From UBA6663 sp044226485 (GTDB taxonomy: Bacteria > Chloroflexota > Anaerolineae > Anaerolineales > UBA6663), in NCBI GenBank assembly GCA_044226485.1, contig JBGAGY010000012.1, positions 62,001-126,000 of the forward strand: a stretch of 64,000 bases of DNA, read 5' to 3'. Positions 61,312-64,000 of the stretch are shown here, piece by piece; the stretch's first letter is position 1; every line of letters begins with the position of its first letter. A program made the position numbers and the translations under genes. Under the pieces are notes generated by a model. That model was not told the DNA's origin and made no database searches. It was given only the letters and a program-made list of their open reading frames with translations.

Positions 61312-62007
61312 ATGGAAAACCTGGGTGTGGCGTTGGCAGCCGGGATGGTGGTGCTGGTGGCAGTCGCCATCCTGTTCATGATCCGCGCGGCGCGAGCGAA
61401 TCGGAGCGCGAAGATCCAGAACAGCCAGGCCCTCGGCTTCACGCCGCTCACGCCTTCGCCGGAGTTGACCCGACAGATTGCCGAGCTCCACGCCCGGGCG
61501 GGTGCGTCGAGTGATACCTACAGGCTGGCGAATGTGTCGAGCAGGCGTCTGCCCGACGGCGATCTGATCCTCTTCGACCTGATCGACACCTCGGGCAGCG
61601 ACTCGACGACGGCCGACGTGCAGGTCATCGCCACGATCTCGTCGTCGCTCGACCTGCCGGCCTTCGGGATGTTTCCGCGCACCGAAGGCGAGGGCCTGCT
61701 CGCCGGCGCGGCGAATCAGATGATGGGCTGGCTGTTGGCGCGCTTCGGCGATCCTGTCGAGTTCCCGGAGGTGCCGGAGTTCGGGCGGCGCTACTTCGTC
61801 AGTTCACGCGACAGGGAAGGCACCCGACGCTTCCTCGACGAAAGCCGCCTGAGGCGCCTTGCCGAGACCCGGCTACTGGCCATCCGCGCGAGCGGCAGCG
61901 CCTTCAGCCTCGCGCGCATCGACCCTCGGGCCGGTGCCGAGGACGCCCAGGCACTCGGCGAGCGGATCAATCAGGCCCGGTTGGTCTACTCGGTCTTCCA
62001 GAACTGA
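61312..62007 (+). CDS. Single-pass membrane protein of unknown function
   Basis: 231 aa from the ATG at 61312, which follows GGAGG by 9 nt. One N-terminal helix (about 5-26) and a basic stretch (RAARANRSAK) put the remaining domain in the cytoplasm. The soluble part is globular with no motif I recognise. Longer upstream starts would cover unlikely sequence. It is divergent from the DapA-like gene and ends in a strong terminator. Confidence 0.72.
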   Translation: MENLGVALAAGMVVLVAVAILFMIRAARANRSAKIQNSQALGFTPLTPSPELTRQIAELHARAGASSDTYRLANVSSRRLPDGDLILFDLIDTSGSDSTTADVQVIATISSSLDLPAFGMFPRTEGEGLLAGAANQMMGWLLARFGDPVEFPEVPEFGRRYFVSSRDREGTRRFLDESRLRRLAETRLLAIRASGSAFSLARIDPRAGAEDAQALGERINQARLVYSVFQN

Positions 62008-62025
62008 AGGGATGCCGGACAGGAA

Positions 62026-62063
62026 CGAAACAGGGCGCACCCAATCGGGTGCGCCCTGTTTCG
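62026..62063 (+). terminator. Intrinsic terminator before the tRNA cluster
   Basis: Arms 62026-62042 and 62047-62063 pair perfectly over 17 bp with an AATC loop; the stem includes AAACA/TGTTT, so it serves both the plus-strand gene and the convergent tRNAs. Confidence 0.85.
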
Positions 62064-62069
62064 TGCTTG

Positions 62070-62141
62070 AGGCGCCGGTGAGATTCGAACCCACGTATAA
62101 GGGTTTTGCAGACCCTTGCCTTACCACTTGGCGACGGCGCC
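62070..62141 (-). tRNA. tRNA-Cys (GCA)
   Basis: Cloverleaf on the minus strand: acceptor GGCGCCG/CGGCGCC, anticodon loop CTGCAAA (anticodon GCA), T loop TTCGAAT. Discriminator is T, as in bacterial tRNA-Cys. CCA is not encoded. Confidence 0.96.
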
Positions 62142-62180
62142 ATCATCAATGAAACAGGTGGCCCGCGGGCCACCTGTATG

Positions 62181-62253
<73 letters not shown>

Positions 62254-62254
62254 A

Positions 62255-62330
62255 TGGTGCCGAGACCCAGGATCGAACTGGGGACACCGCGATTTTCAGT
62301 CGCGTGCTCTACCAACTGAGCTATCTCGGC
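62255..62330 (-). tRNA. tRNA-Phe (GAA)
   Basis: Acceptor GCCGAGA/TCTCGGC, anticodon loop CTGAAAA (anticodon GAA), T loop TTCGATC, discriminator A. The 3' CCA is encoded here, unlike in the two other tRNAs. It leads the three-tRNA cluster. Confidence 0.96.
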
Positions 62331-62499
62331 GCTTCTTCCCCTGGCGAGCACGCCGGGTCTCGATAGCCATGCGAGTCTATCGAACTTTGCGAAGGGTGTC
62401 AAGGGAAGCGCGTGAGAGCATGGTGCGGGGAGCCAGGAGCGACATGTAACGAATTATGGCGCGTTTGAGCTTGAGTTTCATTCGCCGGATCCTGCGCGA

Positions 62500-63012
62500 T
62501 CAAGCTGTCAGTGCGTACATGCAACACGGAGTGCCTTCAACGACCAGATCGCATTCATAGCTCAGGCCCGCGCTCTTGGCGGTGCGAATCGAGGCGAGGT
62601 TGTCGGCCGTGATGAGGGCGATCAGGCGCGTGAGGCCGAGCGCGCTCTTGCCGTAGGTGACAAGGCCCCGGGCCGCCTCTCGGCCCAGCCCCTGGCCCCA
62701 ATACGCCGGGGCGAGCAGGTAGGCGATCTCGACTTCCAGACGCCCGTCGATCGTCCAGGGCAACAGGCCGCAGCGCCCGATGAAAGCGCCGTTCGGTTTG
62801 TAGATCGTGGCCCATAAGCCCAGTTCAGGGTGCCGCGGATGGCCGTTGAGAAACCACTCGAGTTCGCTGCGCGTGTCCGCCTCGCTCAAGGTGCCATCGG
62901 GGAAGTAGCGCCGAACCTCAGGGTTGCGATACAACGCGAACAGCTGGTCGAAGTCATCGACGACCAGCCGGCGGAACTGGAGTCGTTCAGTTTCGAAGAT
63001 GAGTCCTTCCAC
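62500..63012 (-). CDS. GNAT-family acetyltransferase (RimJ/RimL-like)
   Basis: 170 aa from the GTG at 63012, which follows GGGAGG by 6 nt. The fold starts with IFETERLQFRRLVVDDFDQLFALYRNPEVRRYF; the acetyl-CoA motif is APAYWGQGLGREAARGLVTYG, where the usual Q/RxxGxG/A reads GQGLGREA. It would acetylate a protein N-terminus or a small amine. Its promoter overlaps that of the divergent response regulator gene. Longer in-frame starts cover the promoter and are rejected. Confidence 0.88.
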   Translation of the reverse strand: MEGLIFETERLQFRRLVVDDFDQLFALYRNPEVRRYFPDGTLSEADTRSELEWFLNGHPRHPELGLWATIYKPNGAFIGRCGLLPWTIDGRLEVEIAYLLAPAYWGQGLGREAARGLVTYGKSALGLTRLIALITADNLASIRTAKSAGLSYECDLVVEGTPCCMYALTA

Positions 63013-63031
63013 AGTCGGCCTCCCACATCCC

Positions 63032-63040
63032 ACTATAATC
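63032..63040. promoter_or_regulatory. Shared -10 element of two divergent promoters
   Basis: ACTATAAT reads TATAAT on the plus strand (63034-63039) and TATAGT on the minus strand (63038-63033). On the plus strand it lies 7 nt before the response regulator ATG; on the minus strand it precedes the acetyltransferase gene's short leader. Confidence 0.55.
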
Positions 63041-63046
63041 CCAGCC

Positions 63047-63733
63047 ATGTCCGGCGAACGAATCCTGCTCATCGACGACGAAGCCCACATCCTCGAACTG
63101 GCGCGGCTGTATCTGGAGCGGGACGGCTTTCAGATCCTGACGGCCGCGACCGGGCCAGAGGGGCTCGAGGCGGCGCTGAAGGAAGCGCCGAGCCTGGTCG
63201 TGCTCGATGTGATGCTGCCGGGCTTCGATGGCTTCGAAGTGTGCCGACGATTGCGCGCGCACAGCGACGTGCCCGTCATCATGCTCACGGCCCGCGACGA
63301 CGATCTCGACAAGATCCTGGGGCTCGAGCTCGGCGCCGACGACTATATGACCAAGCCTTTCAACCCGCGCGAGTTGACCGCGCGGGTCAAGGCCATCTTG
63401 CGCCGCCAGGAGCGCGCTCAGACGCCGGCCAGCGCGTCGACGCTCACGATCGGCGACGTGGTCGTCGATGTGCCGGGGCGGACGGTGCGCGTGGCCGGGC
63501 AGCCCGCGGCCCTGCGGGTCAAAGAGTTCGACGTCCTCCTTGCGCTCATGCAACACCGCGACACGGTCCTCAGCCGCGACAGGCTTCTTGACCTGGCCTG
63601 GGGCGTCGAGTTCTTCACGCAGACCCGCACCGTCGACGTGCATGTGGCCCAGGTGCGCAAGGCGTTGGCAGCCAGCCGCTCGGTGCGCATCGAGACAGTG
63701 ACTGGGATCGGCTACAAGCTCACCACAGGTTGA
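63047..63733 (+). CDS. OmpR/PhoB-family response regulator
   Basis: 228 aa. Receiver domain: LLIDDEAHI, phospho-acceptor in VVLDVMLPGFDG, LTARDDD, MTKPF. DNA-binding winged helix (about 130-228): LRVKEFDVLLALMQHRDTVLSRDRLLDLAWG and ETVTGIGYKLTTG. No ribosome-binding site is seen; TATAAT 7 nt upstream suggests a leaderless mRNA. The sensor kinase gene starts 5 nt after its stop. Confidence 0.95.
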   Translation: MSGERILLIDDEAHILELARLYLERDGFQILTAATGPEGLEAALKEAPSLVVLDVMLPGFDGFEVCRRLRAHSDVPVIMLTARDDDLDKILGLELGADDYMTKPFNPRELTARVKAILRRQERAQTPASASTLTIGDVVVDVPGRTVRVAGQPAALRVKEFDVLLALMQHRDTVLSRDRLLDLAWGVEFFTQTRTVDVHVAQVRKALAASRSVRIETVTGIGYKLTTG

Positions 63734-63738
63734 TCAAC

Positions 63739-64000
63739 ATGTTGCAGAGCATCCGCGGCCGCGTCTTCGCAACTTCGCTGCTGGCGATCAGCGTCGTGGC
63801 CGTCGGCGTCACGTTCGCGCTGCTGGCGTTTCTGCGCAACAGCCCGCTGGTCGAACGGCCGGCCCTGGCCGCGCTGGCTCGCGTCTCGCGCGCGCTCGGC
63901 CAGCTCGACCCACCGCCCGAAACGAGCGACGCCGCAGCGCTGAACGCCTACGTCAAGCGCGCCGCGAAGGCTTACGATGTGCGCATCATCGTCGCCAGCC
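63739..64000 (+). CDS. Sensor histidine kinase, N-terminal part only
   Basis: 87 codons are visible before the window ends. The N-terminus MLQSIRGRVFATSLLAISVVAVGVTFALLAFL is a typical signal-anchor helix of a membrane sensor kinase, followed by the start of a periplasmic or extracellular domain. It lies 5 nt after a response regulator stop codon, so it is the cognate kinase. The catalytic part cannot be seen. Confidence 0.8.
   Translation, partial: MLQSIRGRVFATSLLAISVVAVGVTFALLAFLRNSPLVERPALAALARVSRALGQLDPPPETSDAAALNAYVKRAAKAYDVRIIVAS

Overview
The window is high-GC bacterial chromosome with dense housekeeping and metabolic genes on both strands. I see no phage, plasmid or transposase gene. 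The best taxonomic guess is Chloroflexota: Thr-Pro-rich extracellular stalks on TadE-type proteins, a DnaD-DnaB-loader cluster, a valine T-box, an EF-G-like paralogue, an L-arabinokinase-like GHMP kinase and many dispersed short palindromic repeats. This is inference; no rRNA is present to settle it.

Layout. 1-6.2 kb: MerR regulator (cut by the left edge), bactofilin, DUF4446-type protein, an operon of truncated haemoglobin, membrane thioredoxin and PGM-like metalloenzyme, then an EF-G-like GTPase on the opposite strand. 6.2-12.5 kb: membrane protein, Kelch lipoprotein, a replication cluster (DnaB, DnaD-like protein, tandem-AAA+ helicase loader) and a bifunctional-nuclease-domain protein. 12.7-18.2 kb: polyphosphate kinase and a large chemoreceptor. 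18.2-27.4 kb (minus strand): amino-acid oxidase, acetyl-xylan-esterase-like hydrolase, small lipoprotein, valS, acetamidase/formamidase behind a valine T-box, lysA and an alpha/beta hydrolase. 27.6-36.8 kb (plus strand): three TadE/TadG-like surface proteins, then a histidine kinase and response regulator. 37-39 kb: prfA and prmC. 39.1-39.9 kb: non-coding and repeat-rich. 39.9-47.2 kb: HAD hydrolase, two glycosyltransferases, a peptidoglycan amidase, a PuuB-like oxidase and an ABC exporter. 47.3-55.9 kb: galE, a sugar kinase, an IMPase-family protein, a run of small enzymes and a GH5 lipoprotein. 56.3-62 kb: a secreted protein of unknown function and a probable hydroxyproline degradation cluster (DadA-like dehydrogenase, two-Cys epimerase, DapA-like deaminase). 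62-64 kb: tRNA-Cys, tRNA-Gly, tRNA-Phe, an acetyltransferase and a two-component pair cut by the right edge.

The most unusual content is non-coding. Several families of short-word repeats occur as inverted pairs between genes. Four of them have a period of exactly seven bases: ACGAAKG, GCGGACS, GCGARGG and ATTGGYN. They abut stop codons, sit just upstream of starts, and two families lie in frame inside valS. A fifth family is built on ACGAAT words at 9-11 base intervals, a sixth is an 83-bp near-perfect palindrome, and a seventh is a 28-30 bp tandem array. At least seven genes have a -10-like hexamer 6-7 nt before an ATG or GTG, which suggests widespread leaderless transcription. A T-box with a GUC (valine) specifier lies upstream of an amidase gene rather than directly before valS.
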